In this document: positions 20,558-30,771 of the stretch, piece after piece
How positions within the stretch are numbered: position 1 is the stretch's first letter
Layout of the letters: each line of letters starts with the position of its first letter
NCBI GenBank assembly: GCA_030762895.1
Contig: CM061067.1
Span: 102,054,602 to 102,118,601, forward strand
Source of the DNA: Sophora flavescens
Taxonomy: Eukaryota; Streptophyta; Magnoliopsida; Fabales; Fabaceae
Length of the DNA stretch: 64,000 nucleotides
Reading direction: 5' to 3'
Made by a program: the position numbers and the translations under genes
Notes under the pieces: generated by a model
What the model was told of the DNA's origin: nothing
The model's input: only the letters and a program-made list of their open reading frames with translations
Databases searched by the model: none

Positions 20558-21558
20558 GGCTGATGGGAAAAAATAAAAAGGGACATAGGGTGAGACATTT
20601 CACCCTTATACGCAGCAAAGACAGAAAGTAAGAGTTAGAGAGAGGTAGAGAGGAGCTAGAGAGAGCTTCAGGTCGAAAGTTTGAGTAATCCTATCATCCT
20701 AAAGCGATTCCGGGTACGTCATCGTGATCGTGGCAACGACGTCCTCTAAACCCTAGCTTCCTTTTCATCTCTAAGCTAAGGTAATCTATACCCTTTTTAT
20801 GCCAAAATTCCGTCAGTGACGGTATTGAGGTCATCTTTCAATTTGTCTATCGGTTTTCAATTTCGACTTCAGTTTAGGGTTACCTTCAACGTACGCTTCA
20901 TAATATTCAGGTGAAATTTTGGGGGCCTAGAGACCCTTATAGCTTGTGTGGCAAATTTGAGACGGAGAGGATGGTGTTTGTTTCGTTGCTTCTAGGTTAT
21001 CCTACGACATCTCAGGTGGGGGAAAGAAGCCATCTAACTTCGGAAATCGCTCAGTAGCAATTATTTCAATAATGGCGTAGGGTGACCTAAACCCTACTAA
21101 TGAGCGAGTAACAGACAATATCTATAGCACATTGGGAACTACCTAGTGGTACCACTGATGATATAGAATTTGTAGGTTTATCTTCGTTAGGTTAAAGATA
21201 TGATGATATTTGAGGTTGCATGTTTTGTCGTTTAAACTACTTAAGGTGTGTTGTTTGAAATGTGATAATTTATCTCGATTAGTTATGTTTACTTATTATT
21301 TTATTTAATTTAATTGGATTATCATGATTATGATTATGATTATGATTATGATTATGGTGTTAATATGATTAATATGCTTAGTGATTTCTAAGTATTGATA
21401 CCTGATGATTTTATGGTGATGTATGTGGAGGTACATGACATATGTTTTTTTTAGAAGTGCCTAACCTAAGTAATTAATATTGTATAATATAATTAAATTG
21501 AGGATATATTATTGTTGAGGTCATTTTATGAGATAGTGATGAAAGGTTTAGGCACTAG

Positions 21559-22491
21559 TGATGACAACCAAATGGTGAGGTTGCCTTTGATGATCTTTTT
21601 GGTTGAATTTTAACAATTACAAATCCAAGTCAGAATTGAGTTGTAACATAAAAGGAAGAAAATATGAAAATGGTGAAGATTAGAGATGGTGATGGCGCCA
21701 CAAACTAGAAAGTTTGAAAAGCCAAGTGAGGTTCGCCACAAGAATCGTGGATTCTTGATAAGAACAAGATGGCTCAACCAAGAACCAAAGAGAGACAATT
21801 CCCTCACAAATGGATTTAATCCAAATTCAACATCAAAGTTGTTTATTCATGTGTTTAGGCATGTTACATATAGGGGTGTGGCTGCCAACATTTGGCTTCA
21901 CCCTTTGTCTTCCCAATGATTCCATAACCCCCACATAACTAGCCTATTCATGACTTACTAAACTCACACTTAACTCAACCACTTAATAGTGACTTATTAC
22001 CCTCTCTCTATCATTATGTAGCAGCCACACTTATTTCTCAAATTAAAAGTGTAACTCCCACATAATTAACAAAACATAAAAAAGGCTAAAAACTTAAAGG
22101 AGTTACTATTGGTATGCAAACCAATAAGATTCCTCCCACTATGCACCCAAATTCGAAATTCTTCATAAAACCCAAGTTTATTGCACTTTATTTAATAGAA
22201 ATAAACTAGAAAATGATAATATGGGAAGTGGACGTCCAAGCCCATCATGGGTCTTCAAGTTGGATGAGATAAGTAACCATTTTGTCCTCCACTCCATCAA
22301 GACTTGAACTTGGGCTTGTTTCCATCAAGGTTGACACTATTTGGTTTAGAACTTCTTGGGCTTTCTTGGCTCTTGTTCTTGTCTTAGACCCACCAAGTCC
22401 TTTTAGTGCTCCTTGGTCCATGCTCCTTATTGGGCTCATATCATTGTTGATGACAAGTTGACTTGCCCCCCCCCCCCCCCGGCTCATATCA
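21559..22491 (-). repeat. 3' LTR (minus orientation) of the non-autonomous element
   Basis: 933 bp, nearly identical to 23341-24266. It contains a C run at about 22466-22480 that is shorter (7 C) in the partner LTR. The element's ORF runs into this LTR on the minus strand. Confidence 0.92.
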
Positions 22492-23258
22492 TCCCCTCCT
22501 TCTTTGAGTGAATTCGACCTCGAATTGAAACAATCTTCATCACCAAAATTAGATATTGGTGGTCCATCTAAAGTATTCCTCACAATCACATTGGGTGCTT
22601 CAGACTTAAGTTCAAAATACATTTCAATAGGAGGTAAAGCAAGAGTGGGTAATTGGTTGAGCATTTTGGAATCCATGCAAGTTTCCAAACCATGGGGTAC
22701 TTCCTTTTGGATGAGATTTCCAAATTTTTGCAAAAGAGTTACAACATCACTAGGCAAAAAGAGATCATTAGAAGTGTTAGCAACCAAATGAAAATTCTTG
22801 CAATAAAATATGCATTGGGGCTGCCTTGAAATAAAAACCCTCTTCTTTTCACTTTTTGTTGCCAAATAACTCTCTTTTTTCTCAATTATTTTGGCACTAT
22901 TTTTCTCACTATTTTTCACACTATTTTTCTCTTTATCATCACTCTTCTTATCACTTTCTCTTTCCTTTTCCTTTTGATCATCACTTTTCCTTTCACTCTC
23001 TTTTGCTTTTGCCTCATTCTCTTGTTTTGCTTTCTCTCTCTCTTTCTTCTCATTCTCTTTTTTGGTGGAGTCTTCCACCAACTTCTTCACATGGTCTTCA
23101 AAACTTTCTATTTGTCTTTTCATTCTTTCCTCTTTTCTCAACCTCTTTTGGTCGTTCTCTCTCATCCTCTTGTCACGCCTCTCATGCATTTGTCGGATCC
23201 ACTCTTCAACCTCTTTCCTAGGTTCTTGCACATAGTCGAAAATTTCAAATCGCAACAT
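22245..23258 (-). CDS. Lys/Glu-rich protein of the non-autonomous element (337 aa)
   Basis: One open frame of 337 codons starts 69 bp inside the PBS on the minus strand. Residues about 10-130 are almost all charged (repeated KEKERE, KSDDKEKNS, SEKNSAKI) and likely form a coiled coil. Residues about 150-210 (IFYCKNFHLVANTSNDLFLP, LLQKFGNLIQKEVPHGL) resemble the linker between protease and RT in gypsy polyproteins. The last 80 residues, encoded in the LTR, include KTRTRAKKAQEVLNQIV, like the extreme C-terminus of some gypsy pol proteins. I infer a deletion derivative in which the middle of pol was lost and the ends fused. No zinc knuckle or protease motif is seen, and its function is unknown. 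Confidence 0.6.
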   Translation of the reverse strand: MLRFEIFDYVQEPRKEVEEWIRQMHERRDKRMRENDQKRLRKEERMKRQIESFEDHVKKLVEDSTKKENEKKEREKAKQENEAKAKESERKSDDQKEKERESDKKSDDKEKNSVKNSEKNSAKIIEKKESYLATKSEKKRVFISRQPQCIFYCKNFHLVANTSNDLFLPSDVVTLLQKFGNLIQKEVPHGLETCMDSKMLNQLPTLALPPIEMYFELKSEAPNVIVRNTLDGPPISNFGDEDCFNSRSNSLKEGGDDMSRGGGGASQLVINNDMSPIRSMDQGALKGLGGSKTRTRAKKAQEVLNQIVSTLMETSPSSSLDGVEDKMVTYLIQLEDP

Positions 23259-23326
23259 AGCAAAAAGAAGAAAAGGAGAAAGTTAGAAGATGAAGGACAA
23301 AAACACAAAATCCAACCAAAGCCTAA

Positions 23327-23338
23327 GCTTTGATACCA
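23327..23338 (-). promoter_or_regulatory. Primer binding site of the non-autonomous element
   Basis: Read on minus: TGGTATCAAAGC, two bases from the right LTR. It is an initiator tRNA-Met type site. Confidence 0.85.
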
Positions 23339-23340
23339 CT

Positions 23341-24266
23341 TGATGACAACCAAATGGTGAGGTTGCCTTTGATGATCTTTTTGGTTGAATTTTAACAATT
23401 ACAAATCCAAGTCAGAATTGAGTTGTAACATAAAAGGAAGAAAATATGAAAATGGTGAAGATTAGAGATGGTGATGGCGCCACAAACTAGAGAGTTTGAT
23501 AAGCCAAGTGAGGTTCACCACAAGAATCGTGGATTCTTGATAAGAACAAGATGGCTCAACCAAGAACCAAAGAGAGACAATTCCCTCACAAATGGATTTA
23601 ATCCAAATTCAACATCCAAGTTGTTTATTCATGTGTTTAGGCATGTTACATATAGGGGTGTGGCTGCCAACATTTGGCTTCACCCTTTGTCTTCCCAATG
23701 ATTCCATAACCCCCACATAACTAGCCTATTCATAACTTACTAAACTCACACTTAACTCAACCACTTAATAGTGACTTATTACCCTCTCTCTATCATTATG
23801 TAGCAGCCACACTTATTTATCAAATTAAAAGTGTAACTCCCACATAATTAACAAAACATAAAAAGGCTAAAAACTTAAAGGAGTTACTATTGGTATGCAA
23901 ACCAACAAGATTCCTCCCACTATGCACCCAAATTCGAAATTCTTCATAAAACCCAAGTTTATTGCACTTTATTTAATATAAATAAACTAGAAAATGATAA
24001 TATGGGAAGTGGACGTCCAAGCCCATCATGGGTCTTCAAGTTGGATGAGATAAGTAACCATTTTGTCCTCCACTCCATCAAGACTTGAACTTGGGCTTGT
24101 TTCCATCAAGGTTGACACTATTTGGTTTAGAACTTCTTGGGCTTTCTTGGCTCTTGCTCTTGTCTTAGACCCACCAAGTCCTTTTAGTGCTCCTTGGTCC
24201 ATGCTCCTTATTGGGCTCATATCATTCTTGATGACAAGTTGACTTGCCCCCCCTTGGCTCATATCA
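23341..24266 (-). repeat. 5' LTR (minus orientation) of the non-autonomous element
   Basis: 926 bp, ending CATATCA before the actag repeat. A 78-codon minus frame at 24026-24262 is the LTR-encoded end of the 337-aa protein repeated in this LTR. Confidence 0.92.
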
Positions 24267-24323
24267 ACTAGGGTATGATGTGAGATATGTCAGTGATATT
24301 TATTCATATGCATGTTGTGGATT

Positions 24324-24605
24324 ACATCCGTGTGTTGGGAACACACGAGGTCCAGAGTCCTCGCGGGACCGTCCCAATTTATTATTTGGTTGTCCAGCTA
24401 TAGTTTCATTGCAATGCATGAGCACCCTTGAGAGTGAACCAGGGTGTGCACCGGAGCGAAATGTGCGACTATAATGTCATTGATTTGCATGGGCATTCTC
24501 ACCGCGGATGAGGATGTGCAGCGGGGTTTGGGGACACCTCGCTTGGACGGTAGACTAAGTAGATGATGGATATATATCCGGATTGGTGGCAGCCACGTCA
24601 ACATA
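24324..24605 (+). other. Conserved hairpin block in Gypsy-A LTR
   Basis: The Gypsy-A counterpart of 4637-4915. CGTGTGTTGGGAACACACG (24329-24347) forms an 8-bp stem with a GGG loop. Then come GAGGTCC and GGGACCGTCC, TGCACCGGAG, GTCATTGATTTGCATGGGC, and an end at CCACGTCAACAT. The 5' copy of this part is lost (replaced by 1-318). Confidence 0.65.
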
Positions 24606-24661
24606 TCGTTTGCATAATGGTAATGGGTAGAGGAAAATAATGTGTTTTTGAGGATGATTGC

Positions 24662-24664
<3 letters not shown>

Positions 24665-24731
<67 letters not shown>
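24665..24731. repeat. (TG)n microsatellite, about 33 units
   Basis: An uninterrupted TG run in the Gypsy-A 3' LTR between the hairpin block and the LTR reading frame. It generates a meaningless His/Thr frame on the minus strand. Confidence 0.97.
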
Positions 24732-24734
<3 letters not shown>

Positions 24735-24875
24735 GATGTATGTTTGTATGCTTGTATTGAGTAGATGCTATGAAACCTTTTCCATGTTTTGATGCTAGAT
24801 AGTTTCTTATCTCCTTTTTCCTTTCTTTTGTATTTGTCTTTTCAATCATAAAACCTATAGACCCGGATAGTACAG

Positions 24876-25286
24876 ATGGCGCACTGGGGGCATCCGTGGA
24901 TGGAGGCTCCGGCAGGGTTCCCCCTTACGAGGACTTTTGAGTTGGAGTTTATTGATGAGAACGGGTGGCTTATGGACCCGGTCACTCACTTCGCGGTTTA
25001 TACGAATCCGCTATCGGTGACCACGGGCATAGGAAATGGAGCACCTTTCGGTATGGTTGGGACATTTAGAGTTGGCCAGACCTTCCCATTCCCTATTGGT
25101 TTTCCAGCAGCACCGATTTCGCTGATGCCACCGATGCCCGAGATGGTACCAGTTCCAGTCCCTGCACCGGTTGTTGTACCTGCAACAGCACCAGTACCTA
25201 TTCTCGTACCAACACATGATGATGACCAAGTGGTACCGGGTGTAAATCACTTGCTTGCTCCAGAGGTGCGGAGGTTCCAGATGTGA
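24876..25286 (+). CDS. LTR-internal reading frame of Gypsy-A (136 codons, C-terminus frameshifted)
   Basis: ATG 24876 opens a frame with WMEAPAGFPLTRTFELEF, DPVTHFAVYTNP, GNGAPFGMVGTFRVGQTF, a Pro/Val repeat (about residues 88-112), acidic HDDDQVV and VNHLLAPEVR. It then ends early because one A is missing relative to the 5' LTR copy. That copy (319-813) has its own stop near 424 but continues past this point through a Ser/Arg-rich end (SGRSSSSRSRGVV) to 813. The ancestral frame was thus about 190 codons, with the two LTR copies disabled independently. No domain is recognised. It is either a small LTR-encoded protein or a frame kept by chance. Confidence 0.45.
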   Translation: MAHWGHPWMEAPAGFPLTRTFELEFIDENGWLMDPVTHFAVYTNPLSVTTGIGNGAPFGMVGTFRVGQTFPFPIGFPAAPISLMPPMPEMVPVPVPAPVVVPATAPVPILVPTHDDDQVVPGVNHLLAPEVRRFQM

Positions 25287-25841
25287 GAGCAGTAGGGTCT
25301 GAGTCCTCCAAATTATCGTTTCGTCACAGCTTTGCATATCAATGCTTGTTTCAGCGGTGTTCAGGTAGGAGCTCTTCTAACAGTAGTAGAGGAGTGGTGG
25401 GACCATCGAGACCGGGGAGTGATAGCGAGGGTAGTAGCAGTCGTTTGTGATAGTATCGGCCAGTGCTATCCTGCTAGGTATATAGGGGTGTGGTGAGGAT
25501 TTTTGGATGTATTTTGAGAAGGGACTGAGTGTAGGGTGGCAACGAGGCATCGTTTGTTTTACATCCTTTTGATGTATTTTATTATCTACCCGGTTTGTAC
25601 ATATATGGGATCTTACTTATGGGGTTTATTCTACTGTATCTTATGACCGTACTTAGATGATGTTATGTATACATATGTACATAGGTGTGATGTTATGCAG
25701 TATGTGATGGGTTTTTTTTATCTAAAGTTTTATTTAAAGTTTTAATTTCTTCTTCGTTTTATATATCCGCTTAACGTTAATATCACGATTAAGTATTTAA
25801 ATAAAATATAGTTTTCTTTAATCGGACATCGGAGTGTCTCA

Positions 25842-26287
25842 TGATTTCCAAGTGTTTACAAGGGAGGTGATATTCCTTGTGGTTGAGAAGAGAGGGTATA
25901 TCTCTTGGGTTATTGTAAAGGTTCTAGTTGATCTTGTTTAAAAACTAGAGTTGATTAGAAACCCTTGGTGGTATTGCCTTGGGGACTGGATGTAGGCCAC
26001 GTGGGTAGTTTATGGACGAATCAGGATATATTACGGTGTTCATCTTCTCTTTCCCTATCTCTTTATATTATTGCACTTAAATTATCATTCTTTACGTACA
26101 TTTCACCATTTTTATCACGCTTTAATTTCGAAGGAATTATTTTTAAGCACTTTAATTTGAAAACAATTGTTCATCCGCTGCAAATTATGCTTCAACTTTG
26201 AAAAGGATTTTGATTTATAGCAAAAGATTTCATTTTTATTTAAAACCCAATTCACCCCCTCTTGGATGATGGTTGCCACGACCAACA
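25842..26287 (+). repeat. SIRE-2 5' LTR, 3' part
   Basis: It matches 32611-33112 but lacks about 56 bp present there (from about 32685, GAGACTCTTTCACTGGGGGA onward). That stretch is also present in the SIRE-1 LTR, so this copy has a deletion. It ends ACGACCAACA. Confidence 0.85.
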
Positions 26288-26301
26288 AGTGGCATCAGAG
26301 C
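26288..26301 (+). promoter_or_regulatory. SIRE-2 primer binding site
   Basis: AGTGGCATCAGAGC directly after the LTR end, identical to the SIRE-1 site at 16738. Confidence 0.9.
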
Positions 26302-26349
26302 TTCGGCTCTGGTTAGTAGATTAACAACTTAGAGTTAAGATCCTTTTTG

Positions 26350-28052
26350 TTGGTAACCTTTTTAAAAAGTTTTCCAAAATTTATGGTTTTGTAATTGACA
26401 AACCACCATTCTTTGATGGTGAGAATTACATTTATTGGAAAATGAGAACAGAAACTTTTATGCAATCAATTGATGTTGATTTATGGGATATTGGAGTCCA
26501 TGGATTCATTCTCAAACCCAAACAACATCAGATTGAGATTGATAAAAATAGTTTTTGCTTGAATCTCAAAGATATGCAAATTCTACATAATTGTTTGTGC
26601 GATGGTGCTTATGAGAGAATTTAAGATTGTGATTGTGCCAAGGATATTTTAAATGTGTTTGATCATACTTACCTTGTCAGTAACAAATTTGAGTTTGAAA
26701 GCAATTACAGGAAAGGGCAAAATTCAATGGAGGAAATATATCCTCAAGAACATGCCAAGAAAAGGAAGGACCACAAAAGCAAAGAGCTAATGGTCAAGAA
26801 AATAGAATCTACTCTCCAAGCGACTGAAAGAAACTTGGAGGTAATCGATTCTAAACTCGGTCCATTGAATGATAAATGGTTATGTGCATACAATGATTTG
26901 TATGATGATTTGATGAGTTTAGAAAATCATAATTTAAATTACTTGAAAATTATTTTTATCGATTGAAAGTGATTTGGAAATTTTGAAGAATGAATATGCT
27001 TTTCTTAGTGAATAAAATATTGTGAAATTCGAATTCTCTTCATGTTTTGAAAATTCAAAATCCTTGATAATCAAGTTGAAGATTTATAGATTTATTTCAT
27101 GAAATTGCTAAACAAAAAGTTCCACATGTGTACATCCTTCGTATGAAATAGAAGAAGAAACGCATGCCAACTATGATTTATCTATTGTTAAACATGATAT
27201 ACATCAAGGTCATAGTTATTCTATAGTTGGATATGAAAATTGTAATATGAAAGATAAAAAACATTGGCATGTAATTATTGCGGAAGGATAGGACATATTT
27301 CTCATATGTATATTTATAGAAAAAAATATTGATATGAGAAATAAAATTGCTTGGGTGCCTAAAGGCAAAAATTCCTTATCCACTAACATGCAAGGACCCA
27401 ATATGAAATGGGTACCAAAAAGTTTCTCTAGTACTTCATATATGCAGGAAAATTCCATAGTGGAGAAACAATCTATCTTAGTAAAGGAGAGGACATCAAG
27501 AAGAAAGTTTCGCAAATTAGAGAATGAAATCACTACCAAAAGAAGCAAAGGTCTCTTGGTGAACAATTCAAACAAGATAGACAATGTAAAAGTTATATTC
27601 AAAGTCAAGCAAAAGTGGGTAAGAAAAAATCATCTTGTGAATTCACGCATCGAGGTAACTTCATCCACTATCTCCCATACTTGCTCAAATGTGAAATTTT
27701 TTAAATGGAGTTATGATGATAAAGATGTCTATATGAATTCAATCAAGATGAAACCTAGATACATTCTAAGCAATAATCCCAACTTGAATAAGATTGCTTG
27801 ATTATGAAACTTTGTGCTAAATGCCACGTACGTGCTTGTATGCTGATTGAATATTATTTGAAGCACGATATAATTAATTTAAGTAAGTTAAGAGTTTCTA
27901 AGAAAGCTAGAAAATTTCATAGGGTCTTACAAGGCTTCTTAGAAAGTGATAATTTGCAGAAAGTGAAATTTCGATTGTACAATGATCTTAGAAAATTCGC
28001 AGAAAACAGTAGGCACATAATCGATTATGCTACGAAATCTGGCATTATTTGA
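26350..28052 (+). pseudogene. gag: SIRE-2 gag remnants
   Basis: KPPFFDGENYIYWKMRTETF (about 26400-26459) is the gag N-terminal region. The frame stops at 26622 and continues at 26655-26966 with a Lys-rich, coiled-coil-like part. A zinc knuckle survives near 27268-27310 as CNYCGRIGHISHMY, with the last Cys replaced by Tyr. KGKNSLSTNMQGPNMKWVPK (about 27361-27420) matches the end of SIRE gag (compare PNMIWVPK at 18487-18510). Open but unrecognised frames follow to 28052. Confidence 0.7.
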
Positions 28053-30121
28053 AAATGTTTTTTTTTTCTTTTCAAATCCTAAATTGATAATTTGGTAATA
28101 AATGTTTTATTTTGATATAATACCTTACTTATTTTTCTAATCTTTTTCAAGATATCAAATTCAAATGAATTCGAATTTGAATTGACATTAAATTCCTTTA
28201 TATAAAAATATTTTGAAAATTTAATATTCTTCACTATTTTTTCAAAATCTGATTTGAAAAATTAATTAGGAATTTAATTCATGATCACACTTTATTGAAA
28301 ATTTAATTTCTAATCATGAATTTACAAGCCACATCTTTTTCAAATTTTAATATCATTAATATTGTGGTAATAAATCCTTGATGTTAAGTGATACAAAAAT
28401 TTATTAAGGATCAAACTTTCGAAATTTAAAATGATAAATAAATTATTATATCACTTTAATATCTTTGAAACATCATAATAAAGAGAATTCAATTTTTGAG
28501 ATTTTAAATTCAAAATTCAAATTATTTTTACTATTTTCTAAATTTTAAATTATGGAGATATATTTTGAAATTCAAAAATCATCATTTCATCATAAAATCA
28601 AAATTTGATTCAAATATTAATTAATTCATGATTGCACTTTGTTGGAAAATCGACTTCTTATCATGAATTAATAAACCACATGTTTTCAATATAAGAGCGC
28701 TTGGATGAGATAACACAGGTCTCTTCCAACTTAATCGGAGGTCTTGGGTTTGAATCCTGATCATGAGAATGCAGCAGCGTTAAAACTCTTGAGGGAGAGC
28801 TTTGCCGCCCTTGTGGTCCTACCCGGCTCGAGGGATTAGTCTCTGCAGTTGCGCATGGAGATACCCTAGAAAACTAAAAAAAAAAAAATCACATATTTTC
28901 AAAATAGAAAATCATTAAGATTGTGGTAATAAATCATTGATGTTAATTGATTTGAAAATGTTTTAATGATTGATTTTGAAACTTAGATGATCAATAGAAA
29001 TTCCGGTGATATTTCTTTTTTAATGGTTCAAGATTCAAATCATTTTTCGGCTATTTTCGAAAAATTATGGTGAATTTTTTTTTTTTTGATGATTGATTCA
29101 ATATTTATTAAGGAGTGATTTGGAAATTGTTTTAAATTTAAAAATTTTCAGATTTATGGAAATCTTTTATTATACCACAAATACATAAGTTGAAATTCAT
29201 TAATATTGTGGTTAATAAAGAAATATCTTAAATGATTTTGGCATATCTAGAATATTTCTTGCCAAAATTGTCGAAGATTTCAAATCAAATCTTTTATGAT
29301 TAATTTCGAAAATCTCATTAATTTTGAAATCAATATGATTATTTGAAATTCAAAAAACTATTTTTATAGAAATCTTTAATTACACCACAAACAACTAAAT
29401 TGATATTTATTGAGATATTGGTTAATGAATTTGCCAAATTAATCCAAGATTTGAAAATTCAAAATTCAAATATTCTAAAAATTTGAATCTTAGAACTTAA
29501 TTCAAATATGAGGATCGAGACTAAATGCAAACTAATTAGAAAGATCCACTAAATCTAATTATGAACACATATCAATATTTCTGATAAAGTTTTTAAATGT
29601 GTCCATAAGAAAAGTATAATCTTTAGAAATATGAAACTTGTGGTGCTTCTATAAATAAATGATCCAGAATCAACATTGATTATTTTTCTGATCTTAACAT
29701 CCAAATTGATTTGCCTTGAATGTATAGAGCAATTAAATGGTATCCCTTGTGCATTAGATCTAAATATTTCCTAATATAAAAAGGTTCTCATAAACAATAA
29801 AGTCAAATCTTGAGGGGGAGAATCATTTGTAATAAATGCACAGTTTTAGGGAGAGAATTTAAATCCTTATTATTACACAGTTTTAGGGAGAGAATTTAAA
29901 TCCTTTTTGTTGTTGTCAAATAGGGGGAGAAAAATAGCAAATTTCCTTGACCCTTAAGGAAATATTGGAGAGAAAAATAGCAAATTACCATCTATGTGAT
30001 AGATAGGGGGAGAAAAAGATAAAATATTTATATATTTGCTATAAGTATTTGTCAACATGAGATTAGGTAACATAGGTTTTGATGTTGAGAAATAGAGTAT
30101 TAGGGGAGAACATGAGCCAAA
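28053..30121 (+). other. AT-rich SIRE-2 internal region with diverged tandem repeats and repeated PPT-like motifs
   Basis: No coding frame survives. A unit beginning TCATGAT(T/C)(A/G)CACTTT and including ATTGTGGTAATAAAT occurs at about 28278-28400 and again at 28624-28960 (split by the SINE), with weaker copies near 29170-29240 and 29385-29440. At 29811-30015 four purine tracts (GAGGGGGAG, TAGGGGGAGA and similar) and a 31-bp tandem duplication containing TTTTAGGGAGAGAATTTAAA are seen. The last tracts would be the polypurine primer before the 3' LTR. Confidence 0.65.
28690..28889 (+). mobile_element. tRNA-derived SINE (about 200 bp)
   Basis: A GC-richer insert in AT-rich DNA, with a pol III B-box-like GGTTTGAATCC (28747-28757), an A-box-like region near 28696-28712 and a 3' A run (28876-28888). 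The flanking repeats are cacatgttttcaa (28677-28689) and cacatattttcaa (28890-28902), differing at one base. A related tandem copy of the host sequence near 28328-28345 lacks the insert and serves as an empty-site comparison. The body includes GTCTCTGCAGTTGCGCATGG. I do not assign a named family. Confidence 0.85.
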
Positions 30122-30771
30122 TGATATGATACAGATTTTAATGTTGACAAACAGAATGGTATTAATTCAATAAAAAAAAAATAATGGTCTTAATGAATAT
30201 TAAGTTGATAAATGCCATGTGACTATTTGATATATATTGAATTCTTAATGAATGAAATTGTGCTTAATGAATATCACATTAATTAAATGCACATGTGTTA
30301 AATGATTATATTTGACATAACATTAAGTGAATGAACATGTGATATTTAATTATATGAGATATATATGTGTGATTGATAATATAATGAATTAGCATATATT
30401 ATATTTTGAATTATTATTATATTCCAAAAGACATAAGAAATATTAAATATGATATTATATTTAAATATGTCTTATGAGATATTCTACATGACTTTTTATA
30501 TGAAATTAAATGTGAAATATTATTTTCTATACCTTGAACTAATGTGATTTATGAGAACATTGTGAAATAGAAAAGTTCAAGTAGGAACAAGCAAAGCTAT
30601 GATGTCAAAAACATGAAGTGCTAAATTTCTGCAAAAAAACGACAAAAGGACATGCATGTAATCAAGATGGGTTAAGGGAAATTTTCTTACTTGTATTACT
30701 TGTTTTTAGAATCATGGTAAATGGTAAGTAAAACTCATAATTATAATTAAAATTGGTCACACACATAAATG

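Larger units (their letters stand above)
21559..24266 (-). mobile_element. Non-autonomous LTR retrotransposon on the minus strand (TSD actag)
   Basis: LTRs of 933 and 926 bp start TGATGACAACC and end CATATCA as read on plus. Perfect repeats actag lie at 21554-21558 and 24267-24271. On minus, the PBS TGGTATCAAAGC lies 2 nt inside the right LTR (23327-23338) and a polypurine stretch lies next to the left LTR (22492-22505), which fixes the orientation. The internal region is only about 850 bp and encodes one protein without RT or integrase. The LTRs differ at few sites (a C-tract length change and a handful of substitutions), so the insertion is fairly recent. It must use enzymes supplied in trans. 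Confidence 0.92.
1..25841 (+). mobile_element. Gypsy-A: Tekay-like Ty3/gypsy retrotransposon, heavily nested, left end outside window
   Basis: Order along the plus strand is LTR remnant, degenerate PBS, gag, protease, RT, RNase H, integrase, chromodomain-like tail, PPT and 3' LTR. RT, integrase and chromodomain-like sequences resemble the Tekay/Del chromovirus lineage (judged from memory of the family). It is interrupted by a solo LTR (2864-5516), LINE-A (7685-19025) and a non-autonomous LTR element (21559-24266). Many stops and frameshifts show that it is old and dead. The right boundary TGTCTCA ends at 25841, and the DNA from 25842 on matches SIRE-2 LTR sequence at 32611 onward, so Gypsy-A landed inside the SIRE-2 5' LTR. 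The predicted 5-bp duplication tgatt (25842-25846) cannot be confirmed because the left end lies outside the window. Confidence 0.85.
20036..25841 (+). repeat. Gypsy-A 3' LTR (about 3.09 kb plus a 2.7-kb insertion)
   Basis: A purine-rich PPT (ttaagagggtagaaa, 20021-20035) precedes TATAACAGCC at 20036; the first dinucleotide was probably TG. The LTR runs 20036-21558 and 24272-25841, interrupted by an element with TSD actag. Features in order are the palindrome array (20406-20557), a weak TATA-like CTTATACG (20605), CTCAGGTGGGGGAAAGAA (21011), GTAGGGTGACCTAAACCCTA (21077), the hairpin block (24324-24605), a (TG)n run, the LTR reading frame (24876-25286) and the end GTGTCTCA. Confidence 0.85.

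Noticed and set aside
24598..24849. Minus-strand frame with His/Thr repeat
   Set aside because: It is the translated (TG)n microsatellite.
27216..27608. 130-codon minus-strand frame in SIRE-2
   Set aside because: It is antisense to SIRE-2 gag remnants with a zinc knuckle and the PNMKWVPK motif; the product is generic hydrophobic sequence.
28690..28889. A functional tRNA gene
   Set aside because: Only the box-like motifs are recognisable; no cloverleaf is seen, and the poly(A) and target repeats fit a SINE.
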